Counted from the stretch's first letter, positions 9,835 to 20,904 are shown. The stretch is 64,000 nt of DNA from Desmodus rotundus (GCF_022682495.2 NC_071392.1:133113318-133177317); one strand, 5' to 3'. Numbers and translations are program-made. Notes: generated by a model from the letters alone, not told the origin.

Positions 9835-12800
9835 ATGGCAATGAATAACTACCTATCGATAATAACCTTAAATGTAAATGGATTAAATGCTCCAATCAAA
9901 AGACATAGAACAGCTGAATGGATAAGAAAACATGACCCACACATATGCTGCCTACAAGAAACCCATCTCAGGACAAAAGACGTACACAGACTGAAAGTGA
10001 AGGGCTGGAAACAAATTTTCCAAGCAAACGGACAGGAAAAAAAAGCAGGGGTAGCAATACTCATATCAGACAAAATAGACTTCCAAAGAAGGGCCATAAA
10101 GAGAGACCCAGAAGGTCACTTCATAATACTCAAAGGAAGAATCCACCAAGAAGACATAAACATTATAAATATATATGCACCCAACATAGGAGCACCCAAA
10201 TACATAAAGAAAATCTTGGAGGATTTCAAGAAAGATATTGACAGCAACACAATTATAGTAGGGGATTTTAACACCCCACTATCAAAAATGGACAGGTCTT
10301 CCAAACAAAAGATTAACAAAGATATTGTGTCACTTAACAATACCCTAGAGGAAATGGACTTCACTGATATATACAGAGCTTTTCATCCCAAAGAAGCAAA
10401 ATACACATTCTTTTCAAGTGTCCATGGAACTTTTTCAAAGATAGACCACATGATAGGACACAAAGCAAGCCTCAACAAATTCAAGAAAATTGAAATCATA
10501 TCAAGCATCTTCTCTGACCACAAGGGTCTGAAACTAGAAACCAACCCCGAGGGTAAAAACCCAAAACACTCAAAATCATGGAGACTGAATAGCATGCTAT
10601 TAAACAATGAATGGGTCAAGAACGAGATTAGGGAAGAAATCAAAAACTTCCTGGAAACAAATGAAAACGAACTCACAACAACCCAAAACCTATGGGACAC
10701 AGCAAAGGCAGTCCTGAGAGGGAAGTTCATAGCAATACAGGCCTACCTTAAGAAGTTAGAAACAGTTCACACAAACAACCTAACCCTACGCCTACAAGAA
10801 CTGGAGGAACAACAACAAAGACAGCCCAGAGCAAGCAGAAGGAAGGAAATAACCAAGATCAGAGCAGAACTAAATGACATAGAGACTAAAAGCACAATTG
10901 TAAGGATCAATGAATCCAGAAGCTGGTTCTTTGAAAAGATAAACAAAATCGACAAGCCTTTAAGTAGGCTTATCAAGAAGAAAAGAGAGAGGATCCAAAT
11001 AAACAGAATTAGAAATGAAAGTGGAGAGATTACAACTGATACCACAGAAATACAAAGGATCGTAAGAAATTACTATGAAGACCTATATGCTAAGAAATTT
11101 GAAAACCTAGATGAAATGGACACATTTCTAGAAAAATATAATCTTCCAAAACTGACTGAAGAAGAAGCAGAAAACCTGAACAGACCAATATCAGCAAAGG
11201 AAATTGAAGCAGTCATCAAGAAACTCCCATCACACAAAAGCCCTGGACCAGATGGTTTCACAGGAGATTTCTACAAAGCATTTAAGGAAGAACTAACCCC
11301 TATCCTTCACAGACTATTCGAAAAAATCCAAACTGATGGAAGACTCCCAAACTCTTTTTATGAAGCCAACATCATCCTAATCCCAAAACCAGATAAAGAC
11401 ACAACGAAGAAAGAAAACTTCAGGCCAATATCGCTGATGAACATAGACGCTAAAATTCTCAACAAAATATTAGCAAACCGCATCCAGCAATATATTAAAA
11501 AGATCATCCACCATGACCAAGTGGGATTCATCCCAGGGATGCAAGGATGGTACAATATTCGCAAATCAATAAACATAATACATCACATCAACAACAGCAA
11601 AGACAAAAATCACATGATCATATCAATAGATGCGGAAAAAGCATTCCATAAGATACAGCACCCATTTCTGATAAAAACACTCAGCAAAGTGGGAATAAAG
11701 GGAGCAGTCCTCAACATAATTAAGGCCATATATGAGAGACCTACAGCCAACATCACATTCAATGGACAAAAACTTAGAGCTTTCCCACTAAGATCAGGAA
11801 CAAGACAAGGATGCCCTCTCTCACCACTCCTATTCAACATAGTATTGGAAGTCCTAGCCACAGCAATCAGACAAGAAAAAGCAATAAAAGGCATCCAAAT
11901 TGGAAAGGAGGAAATGAAACTGTCACTGTTTGCAGACGACATGATAGTGTACATGGAAAACCCTATAGACTCCACTCAAAAACTACTCGACCTAATAAAT
12001 GAATTTGGCAAAATAGCTGGATACAGAGTCAATACCCAGAAATCAAAGGCATTCCTGTACACCAACAACGAAACTGCAGAAACACAAATCAGGAAAAAAA
12101 TCCCATTCGATATAGCAACAAGAAAAATAAAGTACCTAGGAATAAACCTAACCAAGGAGGTAAAAGACCTGTACTCAGAAAACTACACAACACTGAAGAA
12201 AGAAATTAAGGAAGATACAAACAAATGGAAGCATGTACCATGTTCATGGATTGGAAGAATTAACATCATCAAAATGGCCATACTACCCAAAGCAATTTAT
12301 AGATTCAATGCAATCCCTATTAGAGTACCCATGACATATTTCACAGATATAGAACAAACATTGCAGAAATTCATATGGAACCATAAACGACCTCGAATAG
12401 CAGCAGCAATTTTGAGAAAGAAGGACAAAGCAGGAGGTATCACAATACCTGATATCAAACTGTATTACAAGGCCACGGTAATCAAAACAGCCTGGTACTG
12501 GCATAAAAACAGGCTCATAGACCAATGGAACAGAATAGAGAGCCCAGAAATAAACTCAAATCTATACGATCAATTAATATTTGACAAAGGAGGCAGGAGC
12601 ATAAAATGGAGCAAAAACAGTCTCTTCAACAGATGGTGTTGGGAGATCTGGACAGCTACGTGCAAAAAAATGAAACTCGATCACCAACTTACGCCATACA
12701 CGAAAATAAACTCAAGATGGATAAAAGACTTAAATATAAGCCGTAACACCATAAAAGTCCTTGAGGAAAACATTGGCAGGAAAATCTCAGACATTCCACG

Positions 12801-13656
12801 CAGCAACATCCTCACAGACACATCCCCTAAAGCAAGGGACATAAAGGAAAGAATAAACAAATGGGACCTCATCAAAATAAAAAGCTTCTGCATGGCTAAA
12901 GAAAACAGCACCAAATTACAAAGAGAACCAACAGTATGGGAAAGCATATTTGCCAATGATACCTCAGACAAGGGCCTGATCTCCAAAATATATAAAGAAC
13001 TCACACGACTCCACTCCAGGAAGACAAACAACCCAATTAAAAAATGGGCAAAGGACTTGAACAGACACTTCTCCAAGGAAGACATACAGAAGGCCCAGAG
13101 ACATATGAAAAGATGCTCAGCATCACTAGCCATCAGAGAGATGCAAATTAAAACCACAATGAGGTATCATCTCACACCAGTCAGAATGGCCAACATAAAC
13201 AAATCCACAAACAAATGTTGGAGAGGATGCGGAGAAAAGGGAACCCTCGTGCACTGTTGGTGGGAATGCAGACTGGTGAGGCCACTGTGGAAAACAATAT
13301 GGAATTTCCTCAGAAAACTAAAAATGGAACTGCCCTTTGACCCAGTAATTCCGCTGCTGGGATTATACCCTAAGAACACTGAAACACCAATCCAAAAGAA
13401 TCTGTGCACCCCAATGTTCATAGCAGCACAATTTACAATAGCCAAATACTGGAAGCAACCGAAGTGCCCATCAGCAAACGAGTGGATCCAAAAACTATGG
13501 TATATTTACACAATGGAATTCTACGCAGCAGAGAGAAAGAAGGAGCTTATACCCTTTGCAACAGCATGGATGAAACTGGAGAGCATTATGCTAAGTGAAA
13601 TAAGCCAGGAAGTGAGGGACAAATACCATATGATCTCACCTTTAACTGGAACATAA
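9835..13656 (+). CDS. LINE-1 ORF2p, endonuclease and reverse transcriptase
   Basis: 1273 residues, the normal length (human 1275). ORF2p nicks target DNA and copies L1 RNA there. The APE-like endonuclease (1-240) keeps its catalytic set: N-terminal [13 protein letters not shown], Glu42 in CCLQETHL, Asp144 and Asn146 in GDFNTPLS, and Asp228-His229 in FSDHKG. The reverse transcriptase has [46 protein letters not shown] and the FADD box at 699-702. Motif A reads [12 protein letters not shown]: catalytic Asp599 is present, but residue 605 is His (codon CAT) where L1s have Asp. The C-terminal Cys/His motif is [18 protein letters not shown] from Cys1128. The start ATG follows an upstream in-frame context like human ORF2. 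The frame is fully open, so the protein could be made, but the His605 change may lower polymerase activity. Confidence 0.97.
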   Translation: MAMNNYLSIITLNVNGLNAPIKRHRTAEWIRKHDPHICCLQETHLRTKDVHRLKVKGWKQIFQANGQEKKAGVAILISDKIDFQRRAIKRDPEGHFIILKGRIHQEDINIINIYAPNIGAPKYIKKILEDFKKDIDSNTIIVGDFNTPLSKMDRSSKQKINKDIVSLNNTLEEMDFTDIYRAFHPKEAKYTFFSSVHGTFSKIDHMIGHKASLNKFKKIEIISSIFSDHKGLKLETNPEGKNPKHSKSWRLNSMLLNNEWVKNEIREEIKNFLETNENELTTTQNLWDTAKAVLRGKFIAIQAYLKKLETVHTNNLTLRLQELEEQQQRQPRASRRKEITKIRAELNDIETKSTIVRINESRSWFFEKINKIDKPLSRLIKKKRERIQINRIRNESGEITTDTTEIQRIVRNYYEDLYAKKFENLDEMDTFLEKYNLPKLTEEEAENLNRPISAKEIEAVIKKLPSHKSPGPDGFTGDFYKAFKEELTPILHRLFEKIQTDGRLPNSFYEANIILIPKPDKDTTKKENFRPISLMNIDAKILNKILANRIQQYIKKIIHHDQVGFIPGMQGWYNIRKSINIIHHINNSKDKNHMIISIDAEKAFHKIQHPFLIKTLSKVGIKGAVLNIIKAIYERPTANITFNGQKLRAFPLRSGTRQGCPLSPLLFNIVLEVLATAIRQEKAIKGIQIGKEEMKLSLFADDMIVYMENPIDSTQKLLDLINEFGKIAGYRVNTQKSKAFLYTNNETAETQIRKKIPFDIATRKIKYLGINLTKEVKDLYSENYTTLKKEIKEDTNKWKHVPCSWIGRINIIKMAILPKAIYRFNAIPIRVPMTYFTDIEQTLQKFIWNHKRPRIAAAILRKKDKAGGITIPDIKLYYKATVIKTAWYWHKNRLIDQWNRIESPEINSNLYDQLIFDKGGRSIKWSKNSLFNRWCWEIWTATCKKMKLDHQLTPYTKINSRWIKDLNISRNTIKVLEENIGRKISDIPRSNILTDTSPKARDIKERINKWDLIKIKSFCMAKENSTKLQREPTVWESIFANDTSDKGLISKIYKELTRLHSRKTNNPIKKWAKDLNRHFSKEDIQKAQRHMKRCSASLAIREMQIKTTMRYHLTPVRMANINKSTNKCWRGCGEKGTLVHCWWECRLVRPLWKTIWNFLRKLKMELPFDPVIPLLGLYPKNTETPIQKNLCTPMFIAAQFTIAKYWKQPKCPSANEWIQKLWYIYTMEFYAAERKKELIPFATAWMKLESIMLSEISQEVRDKYHMISPLTGT

Positions 13657-13726
13657 GCAATAGAAGGAAAAAGCAAACAAAATATAACCAGAGACATTGA
13701 AGTTAAGAACAATGTAACAATAGCAA

Positions 13727-13753
13727 GGGCGGGGGTGGGGGGTGGGGGCGGGG
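13727..13753 (+). other. Candidate G-quadruplex tract in the L1 3' UTR
   Basis: Five runs of three or more G separated by single-base loops (G3-C-G5-T-G6-T-G5-C-G4). G-rich, quadruplex-forming 3' UTR tracts are a known conserved feature of mammalian L1 even though the sequence itself is not conserved. Confidence 0.75.
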
Positions 13754-13899
13754 ACAGTGGGTAGAGGGGATTACAGGAACTACTATAAAGGACACATGAA
13801 CAAATCCAAGGGGGAGGGTGGAGAGGGGGGAGGGAAGTGGGTTCACCTGGGGTGGGGTGAAGGGATGGGGGAAAAGGCATACAACTGTAATTAAATAAC

Positions 13900-13905
13900 A
13901 ATAAA
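13900..13905 (+). terminator. L1 polyadenylation signal AATAAA
   Basis: AATAAA immediately before the short A tail. L1 polyadenylation signals lie at the very 3' end and are weak, as here. Confidence 0.75.
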
Positions 13906-13918
13906 TAAATTAAAAAAA

Positions 13919-13935
13919 AAAAATAGCTGAGTCAG
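13919..13935. repeat. 17-bp target-site duplication, right
   Basis: Exact repeat of 8465-8481; its first A residues merge with the poly(A) tail. Confidence 0.92.
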
Positions 13936-14995
13936 TATCAAATGAGTGGTCTTTAAGATAAAAAAAATATTCTTAGAGGTAAAGAGGGTCATTACAAAAA
14001 TAAATACAATGATTTAATTCATTATAGATATAATTTTTAACTCTTTGCAGCTAATAACATAGCTTCGAAAGATATAAAACAAAAATGAACAGATACACAA
14101 GGACAGATATCAGTGGGAGATTTTAATGTCTTTTTCTCAGTAAATGACGAAGTGATAAAAAATTAAAAAGAACATGGAATATTTAAAGGACATAATTTTA
14201 AAAATTAATAAAATAGACACATCTAGAACACAACACCCAACATTTAAAGAACAGTGTGACACAGTTTTTTTCAAGCATGTATGAGACATTTTCAAAAACT
14301 GATTACATATAGGGTCATAAAGAAAATCTCAACAAGTTCTAAGACTGTTATCAGGCAAACAGCATTTCTCACCAACAATGCAACCAGTAGCAAAAAGATG
14401 AATATAAATAACCATATGTTTGGAAATTCAAAAATATGTCTCTAAATAAATCATGACTCAATGAAGGAATCATAGTGGAAATTGGAATAAATTTCTAATG
14501 AAAAAATTAAGTAAAGCAATTTCCTGATACAATACTTGTTATACTTTTTAGTGTATGTAAGGGTGATGCAAAATAATAAGTATTTATTAACACTGTGTTT
14601 TACACATAAATGTGTATCTTAAAATTATAAAATGGTTTACTTTTATTTAACATTTACCTTGCACATTCACTTGGTTCCTCTGTGGCATTCTTCAGTAAAA
14701 TATTTATGAGGTAATGCTAAAAAAAAGAAATTAAGTAAAATAAAAACTTTTGTTTAGTAGTTGGTTTCCTACATGTTCTGACTGTGTTCCAGGCAGTTGA
14801 GGGCTACTTAAGGACCAAGGACCTCTGGAAAGGCTCCCATTAGGGAGAACCTGGGGGAAGGAAACAAGGAGGCTTGGGGAGAGTCCTCTGGGCAATCATG
14901 CTAGCCTACAGAGCAGAGTTTCTGAGTATACAATAAAAAGCTAGCAAAAAAATGAGACTTCTAGATAGGAAAATCTTGGTTTTCTTTTACTTTAT
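13936..14995. other. Intronic sequence, no gene
   Basis: AT-rich; some stretches recall very old, decayed L1, but I cannot align them confidently. No splice-bounded coding block is seen. Confidence 0.45.
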
Positions 14996-15661
14996 TTTTC
15001 AGTATATTTTATTAATTATGCTATTACAGTTGTACCAAATTTTCTCCCCTTTATTCCCCTCTGCCCTTCAACCCCCTCCCACCCAGTATCCTACCTCCAA
15101 CACCACAGTACATGTCTATGGGTCGTACATATAAGTTCTTTGACTTCTACATTTCCTATACTATTCTTAATGTTCCCCTGTCTATTTTCTACCTACCATT
15201 TATGCTACTTATTCTCTGTACTTGTTTCTGTTTCTTCCCACTCTCCCTCCCCACTGATAACCCTCCATGTGATCTCCATTTCTGTGATTCTGTTCCTGTT
15301 CTAGTTGTTTGCTTAAGTTGGTCGGAGTTCTTTTTTAGGTTCAGTTGTTAATACTTGTGAGTTTGTTGTCATTTTACTGTTCATAGTTTTGATCATCTTC
15401 TTATTCTTACATAAGTCCCTTTAACATTTCATATAATAAGGGCTTGGCGATGATGAACTCCTTTAACTTGACCTTGTCTGGGAAGCACTTTATCTGCCCT
15501 TCCCTTCTAAATGACAGCTTTGTTGGAGAGAGTAATCTTGGATGCAGGTCCTGGCCTTTCATGACTTTGAATACTTCTTTTCAGCCCCTTTTTGCCTGCA
15601 AGGTTTCTTTTGAGAAATCAACTGATAGTCATATGGGCACTCCTTTGTAGGTAACTGTCTT
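14996..15661 (-). mobile_element. HAL1-like element, 3' fragment
   Basis: Reverse complement of the 3' two-fifths of the element at 17569-19497: it has the counterpart of its ORF1 C-terminal coding region (TCCAGGATTACT... near 15545), the AAGGGCTTGGCGATGATGAAC block, the GAGATCACATGGAGGG region and the TACTGTGACATAG-to-tail segment, ending at the plus-strand TATTTTATTAATTATGCTATTACAG. It is 5'-truncated within ORF1. Frames are broken and it encodes nothing. Confidence 0.8.
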
Positions 15662-16227
15662 TAATTGGATTATATATTGTACACTGAATTATTGACTGTA
15701 ATTATGTACTATAGATAGATTAGGCTGATCAATTTTGGGATTTGGAAAGCACTTTCTTTTTTGCCCCAAAGTCAGGGGAGGAGAGAACAAATGCTTACTT
15801 TTATTATCCAAGGAATAATTTGGAATTTCAAATTATTTGTGTAATTTAATCAGGCCACGATGAAATAGAATATTTAGCTTATTTCAATTATTTCTTATAA
15901 ATTCATTTGCTGCACTAATGCAGCATAATTAAATTAAGAAAATAATTACCAAGAATGGTTTATTACATAATTATGACCATAGGCCTCATAAACAGATCTA
16001 ATAAAAAACACCTGAAGAACCTATCAGTTATAACTGGAGTATACTCTGAATCTCATACATTTAATCCCCCTAAAACAGCTTTCTGAAAAACAAAACTACT
16101 GAAACTTTTAAATAATATAGCAAAACTTTCAGGTGTAATTAGGTCACTATGTAATAATGGAAGAGATAACCATAGAGCTACAATTATTAAATGCTAAACT
16201 TGAGATTTAGTCAAATGCATTATGTAC
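15662..16227 (-). other. RALGAPA2 intron, start of the intron downstream of exon 16356-16228
   Basis: AT-rich, no repeat recognised. This is intron immediately 3' (in gene sense) of the last RALGAPA2 exon in the window. No following exon is found between here and position 1, so that intron is at least 16.2 kb. Confidence 0.7.
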
Positions 16228-16356
16228 CTTGACATCTTCAGTTCCTGTAGTGACTTCACTAACTTCTGGCACAGACTGCAGCAAAGGGATCTCCTGGTAG
16301 GTATTTGGAAAGCAGACGAGAGAGCCGAGAATGGTGAGAGCTTCTGAACGAGGTGC
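16228..16356 (-). CDS. RALGAPA2: Ral GTPase-activating protein alpha-2, internal exon
   Basis: A 129-bp, 43-codon exon in phase 0. It translates to [20 protein letters not shown] followed by [15 protein letters not shown] and TTGTEDVK. Acceptor is TTTTGTGTGTAG, donor is AAG|GTACAT. It joins in frame to the preceding exon at 26301 (…TDMLA|APRSEA…). RalGAP alpha is the catalytic subunit that pairs with RALGAPB to switch off RalA and RalB; its GAP domain is near the C-terminus and is not encoded in this window. The paralogue RALGAPA1 has a clearly different sequence here (it reads SLVCFPNLYCELPSLHPN as I recall it), which is why A2 is preferred. The next exon in gene order lies beyond the left edge. 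Confidence 0.88.
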
Positions 16357-16540
16357 CTACACACAAAAAAGTGAAACACATTTTACTTTCTGTAAGTTAG
16401 AAACTTTAGATAGGAGTTATGTTTTACTTTTTCACGCTTTTGAAAGGAAATCTTTATAATTATTTTACCTTAGATTAAAAATATCAAACAATGCCTGGTT
16501 ATTTTCCCCCAGGTGAATACTTAAGCAACACAGGTTTGAA

Positions 16541-16625
16541 AAAGCAAATGAAAAAGCAAATGAAAAATTTGAAAAAAATAAAAAAGCAAATGAAAAATGA
16601 AAAAGCCTAAATGAAAAAGCAAATT
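16541..16625. repeat. Short tandem repeat, AAAAAGCAAATGA-type units
   Basis: Five or so imperfect copies of an AAAAAGCAAATG unit, about 185 bp upstream (gene sense) of the exon at 16356-16228. Confidence 0.75.
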
Positions 16626-17114
16626 TCCAAGGAATAGAAAATATCACTGTACTCAAATCTAAAGAAGCACTGTGAAAACTGACCTGCAGATTCATTCAGA
16701 GTCAGAAAAGCAAATGACTCAGTCATAATTGTTTTACCTTTTTTTCTTTTTAGTCTTATGTTCTTGACAAAGAAGAGTATATGATACCAATTTAATATTA
16801 CTTTTCCTGTAAAGAAAGTTAATGAAAATTCATAAGGAAGAAAAGTCAGGCTAACTATCAGCAGGTAGAGAGAGAAGACATCATTTACCAAATTTATTGA
16901 ACTACTTTGCAAAATACAGTGTCTGACTGTATTTTGTATCCAGTGAGATACAAAATCACTCGTTTCTCATTACTGCACTTAGGTATATATTAAAGGAGGC
17001 ATTTCACTAGATTTCAATTCAGCCAATACTAACTAGCAGCTATGATTAGCCAAGAATGGGGGCAGGCACCATAAAGGTATGTCATCCATCTATTCACCTC
17101 TGCCTGTCTTCTAT

Positions 17115-17345
17115 TATCTAATTATTACAACTACTGTAGCTAACACTTAAGGAGTTCTCATTCTGCTAGGCACTGTTCTAAGTGCTATACAAGCACTTCG
17201 TCATAGAATACCCTCAATAACCCATAAGTAGATACTGTTATCATTTCCATTTTACAGGTGAGAAAACTGAGGCTTAGAGAAATTAGTTTTTCAAGTGACA
17301 AACCCTGATTTGAAATGAGGCCATCTAACTCTAGGGTCCACACTG
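17115..17345 (-). repeat. MIR SINE, near full length
   Basis: Reverse-complement MIR: CATTTTACAGGTGAGAAAACTGAGGCTTAGAGAAATTAG with the upstream CACTGTTCTAAGTGCTATACAAGC block. Confidence 0.8.
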
Positions 17346-17558
17346 GGCCTATACTGTTGAACACTTGAGTACAAAATTAAAGAGAGCTTCCCTCCCTCAG
17401 AGACAAGGGGTGTGGTTTCTGGGATGGGGGAGAAAAGGCAAATAATACCTATATTCAATTCAATGAAGAAGTGGTGCTATGAGAGCCACACACTGGGGAT
17501 ATCATCAGAGCCCATTACATTCATTTTTCACCTGTCTTGGTTCTGATCAGTACTTAAT

Positions 17559-17568
17559 AAAAGACAAC
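17559..17568. repeat. Candidate target-site duplication, left (aaaagacaac)
   Basis: Ten bases repeated at 19498-19507, flanking the HAL1-like element. Part of the repeat is A-rich, so confidence is moderate. Confidence 0.5.
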
Positions 17569-19497
17569 CTAGGTCTTTACGGGACTTCTGAACAAGATGG
17601 AGGTGTAGGTAGACACACCGTACCTACTTGCACAACCAAAAGAAGGACAACAACAATTTAAAAATAGAAAACAACCAGAACTGACAGAAAATCGAACTGT
17701 ATGGAAGTCTGACAACCAAGGAGATAAAGAAAAAACATTCATCCAAACTGGTAGGAGAGGCGAAGATGGGCAGCTGGGCAGACAGGACTTGCAGCAAGGC
17801 AGTGGCTGGCAGACCCAGGGAGATGGTGGATTGTGGAGTCGGGTGGGCAAACCTGCAGCTGGTAGTGAGGCAGCAGCTGGTAGACCTGGTGACAGACCAC
17901 ACAACCCAGAGTTCCAGCATGGGGAAATAAAGCCTTAAACCCCTGATTGAAAACACCTGTGGGGGTTGAGGCAGCAGCAGGAGGAACTCCCAGCCTCACA
18001 GGACAGGTTGTTGGAGAGATCCACAGGGTTCTAGAACATGCACAAACCCACTCACCCTGGAATCAGCACCAGAAGGGCCCAATTTGATTGTGGGTAGCAG
18101 AGGGAGTGACTAAAACCCAGCAGAGAGCGAAGCAAGCACCATTGCTCCCTATTGGACCCCTCCCCCACATACAGCATCACAGTGCAGCAACAAGCGTTAC
18201 CCTGCCCTGGTGAATACCTAAGGCTCCACCCCTTCACGTAACAGGTGCGCCAAGACAAAAAAGTTGGCCCAAATATCAAAGCTCCAGAAAAAATACAACT
18301 AAGCGACACAGAGCCAACCTATCAGATACACAGTTCAAAACACTGGTAATCAGGAAGCTCACAGAATTGGTTGAATTTGGTCACAAATTAGATGAAAAAA
18401 TGAAAGCTATGCTAAGAGAAACAAAGGAAAATGTACAGGGAACTGATAGTGATGGGAAGGAAATTGGAACTCAAATCAACAGTGTGGACCAGAAGGAAGA
18501 AACATCCAACCAGAAAAGAATGAAGAAACAAGAATTCGGAAAAATGAGGAGAGGTTTAGGAACCTCCAGGACATCTTTAAACATTCCAACATCCAAATTA
18601 TAGGGGTACCAGAAGGAGAAGAGGAAGAACAAAAAATTGAAAACTTATTTGAACAAATAATGAAGAAGACCTTCCCCAATCTGGCAAAGGAAATAGACTT
18701 CCAGGAAGTCCAGGAAGTCTAGGAAGCTCAGAGTCCCAAAGAAGCTGAACCCAAGGAGGAACACACCAAGGCACATCATAATTACATTACCCAAGATTAA
18801 ACAGAAGAAGAGAATCTTAGAAGCAGTGAGAAAAGGACACAGTTACCTACAAAGGAGTTCCCATAAGACTGTCAGCTGATTTCTCCAAAGAGACCTTACA
18901 GGCAAGAAAGGGCTGGAAAGAAGTATTCTAAGTCATGAAAGCCAAGGACCTCCATCCAAGATTATTGTATCCAGCAAAGCTATCATTTAGAATGGAAGGG
19001 TAAATAAAGTGTTTCCCAGATAAGGTCAAGTTAAAGGAGTTCATCATCACCAAGCCCTTATTATATGAAATGTTAAAGGGATTTATCTAAGAAAAAGAAG
19101 ATAAAAAATATGAAGAGTAAAAATGACAGCAAACTCCCAGTTATTAACAACCACACCTAAAAGAAAAACAAAAGCAAACGAAGCAAACAACTAGAACAGG
19201 AACGGAACCACAGAAATGGAGATCACATAGAGGGTTATCAATAGGGGAGTGGGAGGGGGAGAGAGGGGGTAAAGGTACAGAGAATAAGTAGCATAAATGG
19301 TAGGTACAAAATAGACAGGGGGAAGGTAAGAATAGTATAGGAAATGTAGAAGTCAAAGAAATTATATGTATGACCCATGGACATGAACTTTAGGGAGGGA
19401 ATGTGGGATGGAGGGGGTGTGCGGGATGGAGTGGAGTGAAGGTGGGTAAATGGGACAACTGTAATAGCATAATCAATAAAATATAGTAAAAAAAGAA
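17569..19497 (+). mobile_element. HAL1-like half-LINE: L1-type 5' UTR and ORF1, no ORF2
   Basis: About 1.9 kb. It opens with an L1-like leader (AAGATGGAGGTGTAGGTAG near 17594), continues into an ORF1-type region and then goes straight into a G-rich 3' UTR and an AATAAA/A-rich tail without any ORF2. This is the defining layout of HAL1 elements, L1-derived non-autonomous elements known from many mammals and active late in some bats. ORF1 remains are at about 18300-19090: a coiled-coil part, the GVPEGEEEEQKIENLFEQIM-like RRM start, a PRLLYPAKLSF-like C-terminal motif and EMLKGI just before the stop. Several frameshifts and stops disrupt it. A second copy, 3' part only, is inverted at 14996-15661. 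Confidence 0.82.
18300..19090 (+). pseudogene. Decayed ORF1 of the HAL1-like element
   Basis: Corresponds to ORF1p of L1 (RNA-binding chaperone). The reading frame is broken: an open piece of 78 codons (18367-18603) covers the coiled coil, then a frameshift leads to the RRM start (about 18603-18690), and an in-frame TAG near 18719 sits in a locally duplicated CCAGGAAGTC stretch. The C-terminal motif is recognisable around 18950. Not translatable as a whole. Confidence 0.7.
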
Positions 19498-19507
19498 AAA
19501 AGACAAC
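19498..19507. repeat. Candidate target-site duplication, right (aaaagacaac)
   Basis: Matches 17559-17568. Confidence 0.5.
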
Positions 19508-19517
19508 ATAAAACACA

Positions 19518-19680
19518 CAGATAGGTGTCCAACCTTTTGGTGTCTCTGTGCAATATTGGAAGAAGAGTTGTCTTAGGCCACACATTAAATACATTGTGAC
19601 ACGTAATCACAAAAAAAATCTAATAATATTTTAAGTAAAGTTAGGATTTTGTGTAGGGCCACAGGTTGGACACCCCTGGA
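19518..19680 (+). mobile_element. Short DNA transposon remnant with AGGTGTCCAACC terminal repeats
   Basis: Left end AGGTGTCCAACCTTTTGG and right end GGTTGGACACCCCTG are inverted repeats; the body (TTGTCTTAGGCCACACATTAAATACATTGTGACACGTAATCAC) is shared with 56198-56397. The CAGGGG...CCCTG ends suggest a hAT derivative; no matching 8-bp duplication is visible. Confidence 0.65.
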
Positions 19681-19769
19681 TAGGAACCAAGATGAGGTAA
19701 TAATTTGTTCTTCTCAGGATGGTTAGAAAACATTAAAAGAAACTGCCGTATATACTATAGTGGAGTAGG

Positions 19770-20790
19770 AGTCATCCGGACAGGTGGAGAGTAAGTGTGA
19801 GGTGCAAAGGCAAGAGGCATGTTGCACACAGTGACAATGGAAAAGGCAAAGGCACTCAGGGCACCCACAGAACTGTAAAAGGTACCAGGTGCACAAGGCC
19901 CGGAGAACATGCAAGTGTGCTTGGAGGGGCTGGGGTTACTGTAGCAGGAGGAGTCTGAGAAAGGCATCAGGGGTGCCTGGGAAGAGATCCACAAGCCACG
20001 TGGCACAGTTCTCATCTCATTGTATCTGAGGAGTGATGCCATCAGACTCCTAACCCCAGCACGAGTGTGACATGAATAGATCCTATCAGGAAGAGGAGAG
20101 TAGCATTCAGTCACTGAAGTATAGTGTAGGCAAGCGCAATGACAGCCCTGAGGGGCAATGGCATAGGGGATGAAGATTCTCCATCTTTAATGTGTTATTT
20201 CATTAATCAACACAAAGATTTGAGACTACTATAGCAGAATGTTAAGATCTGCTCACGTCAGTCAGTGAGTACACAGCTTCTTGTTACATGACTTCCACAA
20301 TGCAAAACTCAATGGTCACCATCCAGGCCTTACCTCACCTGACTCTTTAGTGGCAATGAATGTAAGTTGACAGCTCACTAGTACATGGGAAACACTTTAA
20401 TCATTTGGCCTATGGGACACCATTTTATTGGTTCCCAAGGATATCTGACAATCCCCATGCTGGAACTTTTCATTTCCTCAGGATCTAAATACTGGGATTC
20501 TAAGTGCAGTTCCTTGCCCTCTTCTCTCTCAGATATATACTCACTCCAAGGGATATCTAAACCCGTGGATTTAAATGCCTCCAACATGTTCCTTACTCCC
20601 CAACATATCTCTCTAGCCAAGACTGCCTTCCTGAAGTCCAGATTTGTAGATACAACTACCTGTATGAATGACATCTCCACTAGGGGCTCAAGAATGCAGC
20701 TCACTCTGACAAGCTCCACCTTACCACAGAACTCTGTAATTCTATGTAATACCACCCGCCTCCATTGCTCTGTCCTCTTGTCTGCTACCT
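19770..20790. repeat. Ancient interspersed-repeat remnants, family not resolved
   Basis: On the minus strand 19770-20000 and on the plus strand about 20500-20790 I see pyrimidine-rich text of the kind found in old mammalian L2-like repeats (for example CTGTATGAATGACATCTCCACT and CACTGTGTGCAACATGCC). Overlapping long frames on both strands at 20378-20891 are not credible genes. Confidence 0.3.
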
Positions 20791-20904
20791 TTACTTTCAT
20801 TTTTATGTTAAGAAAAACTTTAAACATAAAAGAAGAAAAAATACTGTATCTATACACCCGACACCTAGATTTAAGATTTTACCCCCCTTGAAGTATATAT
20901 CATG

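Larger units (their letters stand above)
8482..13918 (+). mobile_element. Full-length LINE-1 with both ORFs open
   Basis: About 5.4 kb element: short 5' UTR (8482-8855), ORF1 (8856-9788), 46-bp spacer, ORF2 (9835-13656), G-rich 3' UTR and AATAAA plus a short A tail. A perfect 17-bp target-site duplication flanks it, both ORFs lack stops and frameshifts, and the 5' end carries the YY1-like AAGATGGCGGC motif. These are the marks of a young element close to its source. Two cautions: the 5' UTR is much shorter than that of the related copy at 56790, and ORF2 has a non-conservative change in RT motif A. It lies in an intron of RALGAPA2, antisense to the gene. Confidence 0.97.
13657..13918 (+). other. 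L1 3' UTR with G-rich tract and short poly(A)
   Basis: Follows the ORF2 stop. It contains two G-rich runs (13727-13753 and about 13809-13870), ending in AATAAA (13900-13905) and about a dozen A residues. The same 3' UTR is seen in plus orientation at 34983-35216 in a twin-primed insertion. Confidence 0.9.

Noticed and set aside
9945..10241. Plus-strand frame of 98 codons overlapping ORF2 in another frame
   Set aside because: Out-of-frame reading of ORF2; recurs in other L1 copies without independent features.
16541..16625. Possible CRISPR-like spaced repeat
   Set aside because: Units are directly adjacent, degenerate and AT-rich in a vertebrate intron; no spacers.
20378..20891. Overlapping frames of 159 and 168 codons on opposite strands
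   Set aside because: Both strands open over the same bases, no motif, no splice signals; sequence looks like an ancient repeat.
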